This document shows, piece by piece, positions 35,779 to 44,432 of a DNA stretch of 64,000 bases. Source of the stretch: Bog-473 sp963721585 (GTDB lineage Bacteria; Actinomycetota; Acidimicrobiia; Acidimicrobiales; RAAP-2); assembly GCA_963721585.1 (NCBI GenBank), contig CAVRJN010000007.1, positions 868,001-932,000 on the forward strand. The letters are read 5' to 3'. A program made the translations under genes and the position numbers. Numbering within the stretch: the first letter of the stretch is position 1; each line of letters starts with the position of its first letter. Under the pieces are notes generated by a model. That model was not told the DNA's origin, did not search any database, and was given only the letters and a program-made list of their open reading frames with translations.

Positions 35779-36363
35779 TCATCGAGGAAGAAACCAACCC
35801 ACGCCGGGAACGAACGGCGTTGTCAAGACTCCCGCACAGCTTGGTAGGTACAGCGGGCCCTCCTTGGGAAGATGGGCGGACAAAGTAACTGAGCTCCCAC
35901 TGCCGGGGACAGAGACACGCACGGTCCTATACGACTGGTGATAACAAGCTGTGCTCTGACCTTCGAGGGTCGTGGATGCACCGCCCACAACCGCCGAGGC
36001 TGATTGACCAGGTTGGAGAACGACGACAGGGACCTGGTCCCCCGTCCAGCCGCCGTTGTAGATGTTCATTCGATCCTTTGCGGTCGAAGAAGCACCAGGA
36101 CGCAGGGCGACCACCTTCGGATAACCGTTCAAGGTACAACCGGTTCGCCCGGTGTTGCGGAATCTGAGAAGTATCGCCTCTTGGTTTGATGCGGCGCTAC
36201 CGCCCACCACCGTGACCGAGAGGTTCCGCAGCACACACCGGGGAGCGGATGCCTTATTCGATTGGGGCGATGAGGCAGAGACCGGAGCCGTCTGCGTCAC
36301 CCAGCCAAGGGGTATTAGCAAGATCCCCAGTGCCAAGGCGGTGAGCCTTCTACCCGGCATCAC
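35779..36363 (-). CDS. Secreted DUF4232 protein
   Basis: 194 residues with a signal peptide (LTALALGILLIPLGWVTQTAPVSA). The domain follows the DUF4232 pattern: CVLRNLSVTV, LRFRNTGRTGCTLNGYPKVVAL, VVVLQPGQSASAVV, a late Cys pair. DUF4232 domains are common in exported actinobacterial proteins and are of unknown function. It is the first gene of the repeat-separated block. Confidence 0.85.
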   Translation of the reverse strand: MMPGRRLTALALGILLIPLGWVTQTAPVSASSPQSNKASAPRCVLRNLSVTVVGGSAASNQEAILLRFRNTGRTGCTLNGYPKVVALRPGASSTAKDRMNIYNGGWTGDQVPVVVLQPGQSASAVVGGASTTLEGQSTACYHQSYRTVRVSVPGSGSSVTLSAHLPKEGPLYLPSCAGVLTTPFVPGVGWFLPR

Positions 36364-36470
36364 GTCACCTCCCAGCGGTTTGTGATTGGAATACTGCCAT
36401 TGGCTACGAGAAGGCGCACCAACCCGCTCCCGACCGTTCGGACCGCCCTGAGCGGAGCAATCAACGGCCT

Positions 36471-36523
36471 GCTCCCATGGTGCCGCACGGTGTCACCCTC
36501 CCGGCGTACGGGGGCACCCTGAG
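36471..36523 (+). repeat. Cassette-type repeat 1
   Basis: Core CCCGGCGTACGGGGGCA at 36500-36516, preceded by GTGTCACCCT and followed by CCC. The arms pair as TGCTCCC/GGGGGCA and TGCCG/CGGCG with an unpaired G between them, an attC-like fold. It lies between the DUF4232 and MazF-like genes. Confidence 0.7.
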
Positions 36524-36642
36524 ATAGGCGAGTCGGTCAGTCATGTGGGTGGGCTTGAGCGATGGTTCCGGGCCTCACGCCAGACCGTAGCGCTTAGATG
36601 TGGACTCCCCGGCCCAGCGCGATCGACTCGCGCCTGCAACGC

Positions 36643-36996
36643 TCACATTGATACCTGATCGCCCATAAGGATCAGATTCTCGACTTCGTTTAGCTTGGCG
36701 GAACTCAATATGCCCACCTTTTCAATCAGATCTTCTTGCGACGAGGTAAAAACCCAAGTGCAGTTGATCTGTCCCGGTCTGGGCAGTGCTACTCGGACGA
36801 CATGGCCATGGAGTCCGAGGTCAACTTCCACGGCCACACCCGAGATGTCTTCGTTGGCTGGCTCGACAGCGACCACACACCGAAGATCGTCATTGTCGAG
36901 TCTGGAGACCACGACCACTGGGCGAAGGTGGTCGAACGCTGCCATCCAAACATCACCCCGATTCACAATCTTGTCGGTCCTGGCAGTCGAGTTCAC
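36643..36996 (-). CDS. PemK/MazF-like toxin
   Basis: 117 residues, GTG start. The fold signature is RGDVWMAAF...RPVVVVSR, a central VAVEVDLGLHGHVVRVALPRPG and a C-terminal helix LSSAKLNEVENLIL. MazF proteins are single-strand RNA endonucleases. The usual upstream antitoxin is not evident; the only overlapping small frame does not look like one. It may be a solitary toxin-type cassette gene. Confidence 0.75.
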   Translation of the reverse strand: MNSTARTDKIVNRGDVWMAAFDHLRPVVVVSRLDNDDLRCVVAVEPANEDISGVAVEVDLGLHGHVVRVALPRPGQINCTWVFTSSQEDLIEKVGILSSAKLNEVENLILMGDQVSM

Positions 36997-36999
36997 GCG

Positions 37000-37640
37000 C
37001 CCATGTTAGAGGCGCTTCCGAATCGAGCGGGGTGTAGCCGGACGGGAGCGATCCGCTAGCGCGTAGCGGGGGTCCACCAGTCTGAGGTTTCTCGACGACC
37101 GCAGACTGCTCTACGTCGGGATGCCCGACTGGGCGCTGCTCGCCACGATCAAACACCGCTCAAATCCGAAGGCTCCCTTATCGTCGAGGTTGGTCATACA
37201 GCCACCGAGATGAAGTGCATCTCGACGGGACCGGAAGGCAAGACAAAAGGGTGATCATTTCGACGCGCCCGGTGGCGACGTCGTGAGGTACATCTCGCCC
37301 AAGGGCAAAGAGATGACAAAGGTATGCATCGGCAGCGTTGAGTTCGCTCCGCTAGGCCCAGGTCGTACCAAAGCTACCGCGCTTCATAAGCATTCCTTGC
37401 TAGGTGGGGCATGGCCATGGCGCATAAGAATGGAGAACCCGGACCGGAGTAATACTGCGGCCGCGTTCAGGGACTGTATCGATCGCTGTGGGAAAATGGC
37501 GGGTTCGGCGTCCGATTCGTCTCACGATTCAGATTGATCCCGGAAGTGGGAGTGTGACCCAAGCCCGGCGTATGGGGATAGCGGCCGCTAGAGAATCGGG
37601 GACACCCGATGAGAGGATGCGGAGACGTGTCACTGGATCC
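37000..37640. other. Stretch without a confident gene
   Basis: About 640 bases with short open frames on both strands (for example 37283-37537) but no recognisable product or clear coding bias. One repeat copy (core at 37564) lies near the right end. It may hold a decayed cassette gene or a missed short antitoxin. Confidence 0.5.
37548..37582 (+). repeat. Cassette-type repeat 2
   Basis: Core CCCGGCGTATGGGGATA at 37564-37580, preceded by GTGTGACCC. A weaker stem (ATCCC/GGGAT). It lies upstream of the thioesterase gene end. Confidence 0.6.
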
Positions 37641-37642
37641 AT

Positions 37643-38113
37643 TTACGTTCGCCGAGGTCGTACAGACACAACCAGGACGCAGCGGGTTGCCACTGATCCA
37701 GTCGAGTCGCACACTTCGACCGGCACCTCGACTTCGGCGGCCTCGCCACCTTCTATCGAAGAGCGGGCGGCCATGAAGGTTTCGGCCGAAATCTCACCCG
37801 TGGCGATCACCGCTCCCCGAGCTGGAGTCAAGTAGTCGATTGAAGCCCGTTTGATCACTGTGTAGGACTTCGCGGCGAGTTCCAACATTCCGGCAACGAC
37901 GGCTCCCGCTCCGGCTACTTCGGCGAGGGCGTAGAGGATCGGCGCATTCACAGTGCCGTTGTGATTGAGGTGGACCGGCTGTGGATCAAGACGGATGACC
38001 GCCCGCCCCTCGCCCGCGTCGAGCGGTTCGATACCCAAGAACTTGATCCAAGCCATCTCCGTGAACTGATCCGTCGAGCGATCCCCAGGACTGCTGACCT
38101 CGGATTCAGCCAT
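37643..38113 (-). CDS. PaaI-type thioesterase-like hot-dog protein
   Basis: 156 residues from ATG 38113. The fold is FTEMAWIKFLGIEPLDAGEGRAVIRLD, then HLNHNGTVNAPILYALAEVAGAGAV, the substrate-helix motif of PaaI/DUF4442 thioesterases. The start overlaps the SRPBCC stop by 8 bp (38106-38113), so translation is coupled. The acyl-CoA substrate is unknown. Confidence 0.85.
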   Translation of the reverse strand: MAESEVSSPGDRSTDQFTEMAWIKFLGIEPLDAGEGRAVIRLDPQPVHLNHNGTVNAPILYALAEVAGAGAVVAGMLELAAKSYTVIKRASIDYLTPARGAVIATGEISAETFMAARSSIEGGEAAEVEVPVEVCDSTGSVATRCVLVVSVRPRRT

Positions 38114-38582
38114 CTCCTGGTGTCGATTCGTTAGCCGGCATCGACTCAATGATCTTCTTCAGTCGATGCAGGGTGAGAGACATGCGACGCGCCAACTGCT
38201 TGCGTCGAAATGTCACCGCGTCCAGAACGTGCATCCACCACGGGGCCCAAAGTGCTTCATAGAACTCGGTCACAGTTGTACCGCTCGTGGTTGGTGTCAT
38301 CCGGTAGGTCCACGCGGTCGAGTCGTGGCCGCGCCATTCGGTCCTGAACGAGAACTCGGTCCCCGGCTCGGCCGCGACGACTCGACCCTCCCGGGACCAG
38401 GTGACGGGACCTCCCCGATTGTGGCCGACAAATCGTGCTCCTGGAGTTGGCCCGGTGGCCCCATCGAGCCATTCCACTCTTCGGCATTCCGGACTCAGCT
38501 CACCCATCCGAGTCAGGTCACTTACGACACCGTAAACGTGCTCCGGCGTCGCCGAGATCTCAATCGATTGCTGACCCCGCAC
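38106..38582 (-). CDS. SRPBCC-family (polyketide-cyclase-like) protein
   Basis: 158 residues, GTG start. It begins SIEISATPEHVYGVVSDLTRMGELSPECRRVEWLDG with a central strand-rich region (TWSREGRVVAAEPGTEFSFRTEW) and a C-terminal helix, the START-like SRPBCC pattern. It forms a two-gene operon with the thioesterase. The ligand is unknown. Confidence 0.87.
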   Translation of the reverse strand: MRGQQSIEISATPEHVYGVVSDLTRMGELSPECRRVEWLDGATGPTPGARFVGHNRGGPVTWSREGRVVAAEPGTEFSFRTEWRGHDSTAWTYRMTPTTSGTTVTEFYEALWAPWWMHVLDAVTFRRKQLARRMSLTLHRLKKIIESMPANESTPGDG

Positions 38583-38654
38583 GCAATCACCCCGCTTCCG
38601 CTACGACAAGAAGTGTATGCCAGACCTGTCCCCAAACGCTCAGATCCTTCGTTG

Positions 38655-38716
38655 TCAACCCTGCCCCACTTGTGCCGCAGGGTGGCACCCACTCCCGGCG
38701 TTCGGGGACAGGGTTA
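38655..38716 (+). repeat. Cassette-type repeat 3
   Basis: Core CCCGGCGTTCGGGGACA at 38694-38710. The outer arms AACCCTGCCCC and GGGGACAGGGTT pair over 11 bp with one mismatch, and TGCCG pairs with CGGCG. This is the best attC-like fold in the set. It overlaps the 3' end of the zinc-ribbon gene. Confidence 0.75.
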
Positions 38717-39061
38717 GGCCACTACCCAGTAGGGCCTGACCCAAGTGATGGATTCTGCCTCATCTGGTTCGATCCAGCCTGCGTCACAGTCTCGACAGAT
38801 GTACGAATCGGCCATCCATGCCTCGCCGTCCCAAACGACAGGGTGGATCTCGTCTTTGCTTCTCGTCTGTGCCTCGTCGCAACCCCAGATCAAGTTCCGA
38901 GAACCACATGCTGGGCAGGTCTCCGGCGGACCAGTGACCGTGGCACCATCGGGCAGTGTGATCGGCTTTCCAGCCACGTCGGAGAGCTTCGCCTCCGCTT
39001 CGTCCGTTGGGACCACTGGTCGTCCTCTGGCCGCAGATGTTCCGACTTCGTTGGACGGCAC
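38714..39061 (-). CDS. Small zinc-ribbon hypothetical protein
   Basis: 115 residues from GTG 39061, which avoids overlap with the divergent neighbour; the open frame extends to 39175. Two Cys pairs, CPACGSRNLIWGCD and YICRDCDAGW, form a zinc ribbon in the C-terminal half, followed by an acidic tail. I recognise no family. It sits between two repeats, as a one-gene unit. Confidence 0.65.
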   Translation of the reverse strand: MPSNEVGTSAARGRPVVPTDEAEAKLSDVAGKPITLPDGATVTGPPETCPACGSRNLIWGCDEAQTRSKDEIHPVVWDGEAWMADSYICRDCDAGWIEPDEAESITWVRPYWVVA

Positions 39062-39107
39062 CAGCAAATTGTACTGGTCCCAGTCCCGGCAGCGAGGGGC
39101 AGTCGGG
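39040..39107 (+). repeat. Cassette-type repeat 4
   Basis: Core CCCGGCAGCGAGGGGCA at 39085-39101. The arms CCGACT and AGTCGG pair, and GGCACCAG...CTGGTCCC forms an inner hairpin. It lies between divergent small genes. Confidence 0.65.
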
Positions 39108-39120
39108 CGATAATGGCCAA

Positions 39121-39417
39121 GTGGAGTCGGACGGACTTGCAGGAGCAACGGTCTTCGCCAAGCCGAAGCCATCATGGCTTCGATTCATCTTCTTCTCCGC
39201 GGTCGATGGAACGTCCTCAAAATCGCAGGACTGGGGCTCGAAGAAGTCTGAGGTCGTTGTTACCAACGCTGCGGGTAAGGAGCGGAGACTGCGGGTTCTG
39301 AGCAGCCGTGAAGAGGCTCAGGCAGTGGCACTCCGACTTCAGGCTGACCTATCCGAGCTTGGCCTGGACCTGTGGTGTACTCGCTACGAGGTCCCGCTTT
39401 CCTTCTTTAAGGTCTGA
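39121..39417 (+). CDS. Hypothetical protein
   Basis: 98 residues from GTG 39121. It has a compact hydrophobic strand (WLRFIFFSAVDG), a charged middle and RRLRVLSSREEAQAVALRLQADLSELGLDLW, an amphipathic helix pattern. No domain is recognised. It directly precedes a repeat and is followed by the S24/S26-like gene. Confidence 0.55.
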   Translation: MESDGLAGATVFAKPKPSWLRFIFFSAVDGTSSKSQDWGSKKSEVVVTNAAGKERRLRVLSSREEAQAVALRLQADLSELGLDLWCTRYEVPLSFFKV

Positions 39418-39450
39418 CTCGGTCCCGGCGAACGGGGGCGGTCTGTCAGC
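39412..39450 (+). repeat. Cassette-type repeat 5
   Basis: Core CCCGGCGAACGGGGGCG at 39424-39440, just after the stop of the hypothetical gene. Its flanks repeat GGTCTG and GTCAG; the left arm is coding and pairs poorly. Confidence 0.6.
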
Positions 39451-39475
39451 GACCGGGTCAGATAGCTTCGGAGAG

Positions 39476-39823
39476 GTGCTGAAGCAGATCGCACAGCGGG
39501 TCGCTGACGGGGAGACGGTCACCTTTCGACCGACAGGAAACTCGATGGTGCCGCTGATCCACAGCCGGGACGAAGTAGTCGTTTCTCCCGTGGACCCCAC
39601 TCGGGTCGAGGTAGGCGACATCGTCCTTACGAAGGTTGCTGGCAACGTCTACATCCATCTAGTCAAGGCAATTGAACCCGCCAAGCGACGTGTTCAGATC
39701 GGTAACAACCGGGGCGGAATCAACGGATGGACCGGGTTCGACCGGGTCTACGGCATTGCTGTCTCAGTGGCCGGTACCGAGCGGCCCGGTGCCGGGGCCA
39801 AGGTCGTTCAACGAGGCGAGTAG
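39476..39823 (+). CDS. S24/S26-like signal-peptidase-fold protein
   Basis: 115 residues from GTG 39476 (GGAGA upstream). The core is VTFRPTGNSMVPLIHSRDEVVVSPVD, with the Ser of the GxSM motif, then VEVGDIVLTKV and VYIHLVKAI, and GNNRGGINGWTGFDRVYGIA, the order seen in S24/S26 peptidases. The catalytic Lys is not obvious, so it may be an inactive or variant member. It lies between two repeats. Confidence 0.72.
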   Translation: MLKQIAQRVADGETVTFRPTGNSMVPLIHSRDEVVVSPVDPTRVEVGDIVLTKVAGNVYIHLVKAIEPAKRRVQIGNNRGGINGWTGFDRVYGIAVSVAGTERPGAGAKVVQRGE

Positions 39824-39837
39824 GGCGAAATGGCCAC

Positions 39838-39868
39838 GCACTGTCCCGGCGTTATGGGGCACCCTCAG
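39838..39868 (+). repeat. Cassette-type repeat 6
   Basis: Core CCCGGCGTTATGGGGCA at 39845-39861, between the S24/S26-like gene and the 3' end of the (interrupted) methyltransferase gene. Confidence 0.6.
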
Positions 39869-39916
39869 CTCATCCGCTGCGCATCTTCCGGTCTTGTCCG
39901 AGTCGCAGTGATAACT

Positions 39917-41511
39917 ACTTGCCCCTGAAAAAGTCGGCTGGAAATACTCGCGATCCGGCCGCCGATCGATGAAGATGGCCTCGACCCGTAGGACTAGTAC
40001 GGATCGAGGCCACCGTGTTGAGAACGCTAAACGCGCAACCCACCCTGTGGGAAGCACTCCTTCCCGAGATGTGTCTGGGAATGCCCGCCGAGCTCGAGGC
40101 CGTCGACGATCTGCTCGACGATCCTGAGTTCTTCGAGCCGTTCAGAGTCCACTTCCACCAGGTGCTCGGGCGTCCGTCGGTGCCGATCGAGACCTATCTG
40201 CGGCTCATGTTCTTGAAGTACCGCTATCGGCTGGGCTTCGAGCCTCTCTGCCGCGAGGTGGCCGATTCCATCTCCTGGCAGCGCTTTTGTCGGATCCCAC
40301 TCGGGGTGGCGGTTCCGCATCCGACGACGCTGATGAAGATCACGACCCGCTGTGGCTCGGTGGCCGTCGATGGCTTGAACGAAGCGCTGGTGGCCAAGGC
40401 CGAGGCGGCCAAGGTGCTCAAGACCAACCGGGTGCGCGCTGACACCACCGTCGTCCCCGCCGACGTCGCCTATCCGACGGACTCGGGACTCTTGGCCAAG
40501 GGCGTGGCCAAGATGGCCAAGGCCGTCGTGCGTCTCAAGAAAGCCGGCCTGGCCCCGCGCGTGGGCGCCCATGACCGCACCCTGCTCGTGCGCCGCCACG
40601 CCCGCTCCATCGGGGCCAACCTGCGGCGACGCACCAACGAGGCAAAGGACGAGGTCATGGCCATCAACGCCAAGATGGTCCGCATCGCGAACGACGCCGT
40701 GCGTGAAGCCCGACGGGTCGCCGTCTGCGCCGAGCGGACGTTGCGCCGCCTCGGAGTTGCGGCCCCACCCAAGCTGGCGAGCGTGGCACACGACCTCGAG
40801 GTCACCGCCGATCGGGTGGCCCAGATCGCCCGTCAGACGCGCCAGCGCCTCGGTGGCGTCGTCCCCGATGGCTCCTCCCGTCTCGTCTCGCTCCACGATC
40901 CCGATGCTCGTCCGATCCGAAAGGGCCGCCTCGGCAAACCCGTCGAGTTCGGCTACAAGGCCCAGGTGCTCGACAACGAGGACGGAGTGATCCTCGACCA
41001 CAACGTCGAGATCGGCAATCCGCCCGATGCCCCGATGCTCGCACCCGCGGTCCGACGCACCACCCGACGTGCCGGGCGCGTGCCCGAGGCGGTGACGGCC
41101 GACCGTGGCTACGGAGAAGCCGCAGTCGAAGACGAGCTCAAGGAGATGGGCGTGCGCGACGTCGTTCTCCCGACCAAAGGCAAACCGAACGCCGCCCGGC
41201 GGATCGTCGAGGACCAAACCAACTTCCAAGACCTCGTCCGGTGGCGGACCGGAAGCGAAGGACGGATCAGCTGCCTCAAACGTGACTTCGGTTGGGGTCG
41301 CACGCGCATCGACGGGATCGAAGGGGCCCGCACCTGGTGCGGCCACGGGGTGTTCAACCACAACCTGGTCAAGATCGCCGCACTGATGGGCACCAACCCG
41401 TGATCGGGATCAGAGAATCGGTCATCGCCGGTGGTTCGATCCTAAATCCGATCGTCCGATGAAGACGGCCGGGCCTCGTTCCCGCTCAAGTCGGGTTTTT
41501 CAGGGGCAAGT
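39917..41511 (+). mobile_element. ISNCY-type insertion sequence with perfect ends
   Basis: 1,595 bp. The ends ACTTGCCCCTGAAAAA (39917-39932) and TTTTTCAGGGGCAAGT (41496-41511) are exact inverted repeats. A 4-bp target duplication AACT flanks it at 39913-39916 and 41512-41515. It is inserted in the 3' end of a methyltransferase gene and carries one transposase gene. Confidence 0.93.
40015..41403 (+). CDS. ISNCY-type transposase
   Basis: 462 residues, intact. The N-terminus (PTLWEALLPEMCLGMPAELEAVDDLLDDPEFF) and SIPIETYLRLMFLKYRYRLGFEPL-like region, here VPIETYLRLMFLKYRYRLGF, match ISNCY/ISDol1 transposases. Candidate catalytic acids are in VRADTTVVPADVAYPTDSG, VTADRGYGEAAVEDEL and TGSEGRISCLKRDFGWGR. 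A single-gene element with no accessory gene. Confidence 0.9.
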   Translation: MLRTLNAQPTLWEALLPEMCLGMPAELEAVDDLLDDPEFFEPFRVHFHQVLGRPSVPIETYLRLMFLKYRYRLGFEPLCREVADSISWQRFCRIPLGVAVPHPTTLMKITTRCGSVAVDGLNEALVAKAEAAKVLKTNRVRADTTVVPADVAYPTDSGLLAKGVAKMAKAVVRLKKAGLAPRVGAHDRTLLVRRHARSIGANLRRRTNEAKDEVMAINAKMVRIANDAVREARRVAVCAERTLRRLGVAAPPKLASVAHDLEVTADRVAQIARQTRQRLGGVVPDGSSRLVSLHDPDARPIRKGRLGKPVEFGYKAQVLDNEDGVILDHNVEIGNPPDAPMLAPAVRRTTRRAGRVPEAVTADRGYGEAAVEDELKEMGVRDVVLPTKGKPNAARRIVEDQTNFQDLVRWRTGSEGRISCLKRDFGWGRTRIDGIEGARTWCGHGVFNHNLVKIAALMGTNP

Positions 41512-42303
41512 AACTAAGGCCGTGTATCTGATGGTGATGCTGCCGCCCGCATCGTCAATCACGCGTCCGATGCCACTGAGCACCTCATTCAGCTTCTCCG
41601 GCGGCAGCTGGCTGTGACCTCCGAACGTGGGAACAGTCTCCAGCCATTCTTCGCGCGTGTAGGTGCGCTCCCAGTCGAATTCCCACCGCTCGGGTTCACT
41701 GAATGCGCCGGCCTGCCTAATGCCATCGACGGCCTTGTCGGACAGCGGTGCGTAGGACGCCGCGCCGCCGGTGGACGCATTTTGGAAGAACGGAAACTCG
41801 GGCAGCACTCGCTGGTAGACGACAGAAATCCCCTCGGCGAACTCAGGTGAATACGACATGACGTTCCAAAACAGGGCAATACGACCACCAGGGCGGAGAC
41901 TCTCCGCTGCTTTGGATGCGCCCAGAACAGGGTCGACCCAATGCCACGTCTGTCCAGCGATGATCAGGTCGAACGAGCGACCCGCACAATCCCACTCCTC
42001 GAACTTCGCGATCTCCACTTCGAGGCCGCTCCGGCGGGCGAACTCGGCCATGCGCTCGTCGGGCTCAACTCCAAGGACCCGGCGTCCAGCCCGCTGGAAC
42101 GGACGAGCCGATATCCCAGTTCCGATACCCACGTCGAGGACATCGAGCCCCGGGCTCGCAGCGAGAATTGCGTCGACCATCGCCTTCGGATACAACGGCC
42201 GCGTCCGCTCGTAGCGCTCTGCTTCGGCCCCGAAGGACTCTGCGATCCCTCTGGCGTGATGAGCCTCACGCGGCACTGGCTGGGATGGCGAACCACTCGA
42301 CAT
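41500..42303 (-). pseudogene. SAM-dependent methyltransferase, 3' end displaced by ISNCY
   Basis: 267 codons with a class I methyltransferase core: LDVLDVGIGTGISARPF (SAM loop), GVEPDERM, DLIIAGQTWHWVD. The last codons before the stop (TCP) come from the insertion sequence. Removing the element and one AACT copy joins RYTALV to ITATRTRPEDAQRMS and a TGA at 39865-39867. Only about 16 residues are displaced, so the protein may still fold. It was a one-gene unit between two repeats. Confidence 0.88.
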
Positions 42304-42325
42304 GAGCGGAATGTTATGGGATCAC

Positions 42326-42400
42326 AATCCTGACCAGGTAGCCCCATGGTGCCGTTCTGCCACGCCCAGGTCCGGCGAACGGGGGCAGTCTGTGGCATCG
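42326..42400 (+). repeat. Cassette-type repeat 7
   Basis: Core TCCGGCGAACGGGGGCA at 42371-42387. The arms CAGGTAGCCCC and GGGGGCAGTCTG pair with two wobbles and one mismatch, and TGCCG pairs with CGGCG. It lies in the divergent space between the two methyltransferase genes. Confidence 0.7.
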
Positions 42401-42458
42401 ACTGACGTGGGTTGCACTCCCCGAAATTTGCTCGAAGGGGCCCGGGTACCTTGGGGAC

Positions 42459-43259
42459 GTGAGCGATGACACCTGGGCCAATTCAAGCTTGGCGAACCTC
42501 TTCGTTGATGGGGCGTACGCCACGGTCAAGGGATACGTGCGGACCTACGTCATGCACCAACACCTTTTGGAGCATCTGGCCTCGCCGCCCGCCACGGTGC
42601 TCGACCTCGGCGGCGGAGCAGGCCACCAGTCGTTTCCACTCGCCCAAGCCGGCTACGAGGTGACGGTGCTCGATCCGTCACCGGCAATGTTGGACAAGGC
42701 TCGAGAGCGCCTGGGGCTGCTCTCGACTGAGGCGCAGCGTCGGGTGACTCTCGTGCAGGCCAACGGTGAGGAGGCGGATGAGACGCTGGGCAGTCAGCGC
42801 TTTGATGGTGTCTTGTGCCATGGCGTGCTCGGGTACCTGGAGGAGCCAGAGTCCGTGATCGAACAAGTGTGCCGGTGCGCGGCTGCCGGTGGCATCGTCT
42901 CGATCATGACGGGAAACGCAAATGCGACGGCGGTACAACCGGCCATGGAACGACGATGGACAGACGCACTTGCAGCGTTCGACCAGCGCACAGGGGTCGG
43001 CGTGCTCGGGGTACGCGGTCGAGCGGACACGGTGGAGGAGGTCAGCGGGTTGATCGAGCGCCATGGCGTGGAGCCGGTGTGTTGGTATGGGGTGTGGTTG
43101 TTCGTCGACTGGCTCGAGTTCAGCGGAGCTGAGCTAGACCCGACCGATGTAGCTCAGGTTGCAGCGACGGCGGCCGTCGAACTCGAGGCCAGTCGACGAG
43201 ACCCATACCGTGGGCTCAGTCGCGTCTTTCATCTTCTGGGGCAGAAAGATCCGAGCTGA
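42459..43259 (+). CDS. SAM-dependent methyltransferase
   Basis: 266 residues with SAM-binding loop TVLDLGGGAGHQSFPLAQAG, acidic VTVLDPSPAMLDKARERLG, and DGVLCHGVLGYLEEPESVI, the post-strand-4 helix. The overall pattern resembles CmoM/SmtA tRNA-modifying methyltransferases, but substrate residues were not checked. GTG start at 42459. It is flanked by repeats on both sides. Confidence 0.88.
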   Translation: MSDDTWANSSLANLFVDGAYATVKGYVRTYVMHQHLLEHLASPPATVLDLGGGAGHQSFPLAQAGYEVTVLDPSPAMLDKARERLGLLSTEAQRRVTLVQANGEEADETLGSQRFDGVLCHGVLGYLEEPESVIEQVCRCAAAGGIVSIMTGNANATAVQPAMERRWTDALAAFDQRTGVGVLGVRGRADTVEEVSGLIERHGVEPVCWYGVWLFVDWLEFSGAELDPTDVAQVAATAAVELEASRRDPYRGLSRVFHLLGQKDPS

Positions 43260-43289
43260 CGTCTCGGAGGCTGGAGCCGTTCGTCTGAA

Positions 43290-43352
43290 AGCCGTTTCCC
43301 CGTTTGCGCCGATCGGGGGCACCCAATTCCGGCGTACGGGAACACCCTGGAT
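43290..43352 (+). repeat. Cassette-type repeat 8
   Basis: Core TCCGGCGTACGGGAACA at 43328-43344. GTTTCCC pairs with GGGAAC and CGCCG with CGGCG, again with an unpaired G. It lies between the methyltransferase stop and the galE stop. Confidence 0.68.
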
Positions 43353-44047
43353 CTCATTGAATCATGCCCCGAATCCGTCGGGGTGATTGGAGTGCCACGC
43401 CCACGCCGACGAGACGATTTCGTCTAACCCGTACTGCGGACTCCAGTCCAGCAGCCCGCGGGCCCGGCCTCCGTCGGAGTACAGGGCCACGGGATCTCCA
43501 GACCTGCGGGAAGCCAGTTCGTAAGGCACTTGATGTCCTATCGCCTTCTCCGCTGACGCCAGAACTTCGAAGACGGACGATCCAACACCGGTACCGAGAT
43601 TGACAGCCGTCGTGTCACCGCCGTTTTCCAACAGTTCAAGCGCTTTGAGATGGGCTTCGGCCAAATCGATGACGTGCACATAGTCGCGAATAGCCGTGCC
43701 GTCGGGGGTGGGATAGTCGGTTCCGAAGATTTGCAACGGACTCCGGCGCCCGAGCGCCGACTTCATGATCAGCGGCACGAGGTTCAAAGTTACGGCCCAG
43801 TCCTCCCCGATGGAGCCGTCGAGCCAGGCGCCTGCGGCATTGAAGTACCGCAGACTGACCGAGCGCAGACCCAAGCAGTTGTCGTACCACGACATGATCC
43901 GCTCGACGATCGCCTTGCTTTCGCCATAGGGACTCTCCGGTTGAATGGCGCTGTCCTCGCTTACCGGGAGCTGTTCAGGGGTGCCGTAGACCGCACAGCT
44001 CGATGAGAAGATGATCTTCAACACACCTAGTTGCGCCAGCGTTTCAA

Positions 44048-44051
44048 GTAG
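44048..44051. repeat. Target duplication GTAG, left copy
   Basis: Matches the GTAG at 45290-45293 that flanks the other end of the IS. Confidence 0.85.
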
Positions 44052-44127
44052 TGAGGTGAGCCCCCGGTAATGGTCCAGCTGCTGTGCGGGTCCGATGCTC
44101 CAAACTGGAGCGAAGGAGGACCCACCA

Positions 44128-44409
44128 ATGGCCACACGTCGGAGACACACTCCCGACCAGATCATCCGCAAGCTGGCCGAGGGCAACAAGCTCTTGGCCG
44201 GCGGCGCAGAACTCGATGAGGTCTGCCGGCATCTCGGGATCGCCGAGTCGACTTGGCACCGCTGGCTGGCCCAATACGGGGGCATGAAGGCGAACGACGC
44301 CAAACGATTGAAGGAGCTCGAAGCCGAGAACGTGCGGTTGAAGAAGCTCCTGGCCGAAGCCGAGCTCGACAAGGCGATGCTCAAGGAGCTGGCTGAGGGA
44401 AACTTCTGA
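44128..44409 (+). CDS. IS3 transposase OrfA (inserted in galE)
   Basis: 93 residues from ATG 44128 behind GAAGGAGGA. HTH with PDQIIRKLAEGNKLLAGGAELDEVCRHLGIAESTWHRW, then LKELEAENVRLKKLLAEAELDKAMLKELAEG, a leucine-zipper-like tail. Intact. Confidence 0.93.
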   Translation: MATRRRHTPDQIIRKLAEGNKLLAGGAELDEVCRHLGIAESTWHRWLAQYGGMKANDAKRLKELEAENVRLKKLLAEAELDKAMLKELAEGNF

Positions 44410-44432
44410 CCCCGAACCGTCGTCGGGCTGCA

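Noticed and set aside
36953..37156. Small minus-strand frame overlapping the MazF start, possible antitoxin
   Set aside because: No MazE/RHH/AbrB-like pattern and no coding bias; kept only as an unresolved question.
37283..37537. 84-codon plus-strand frame
   Set aside because: No domain, no ribosome site, and it ends at a repeat; not enough support.
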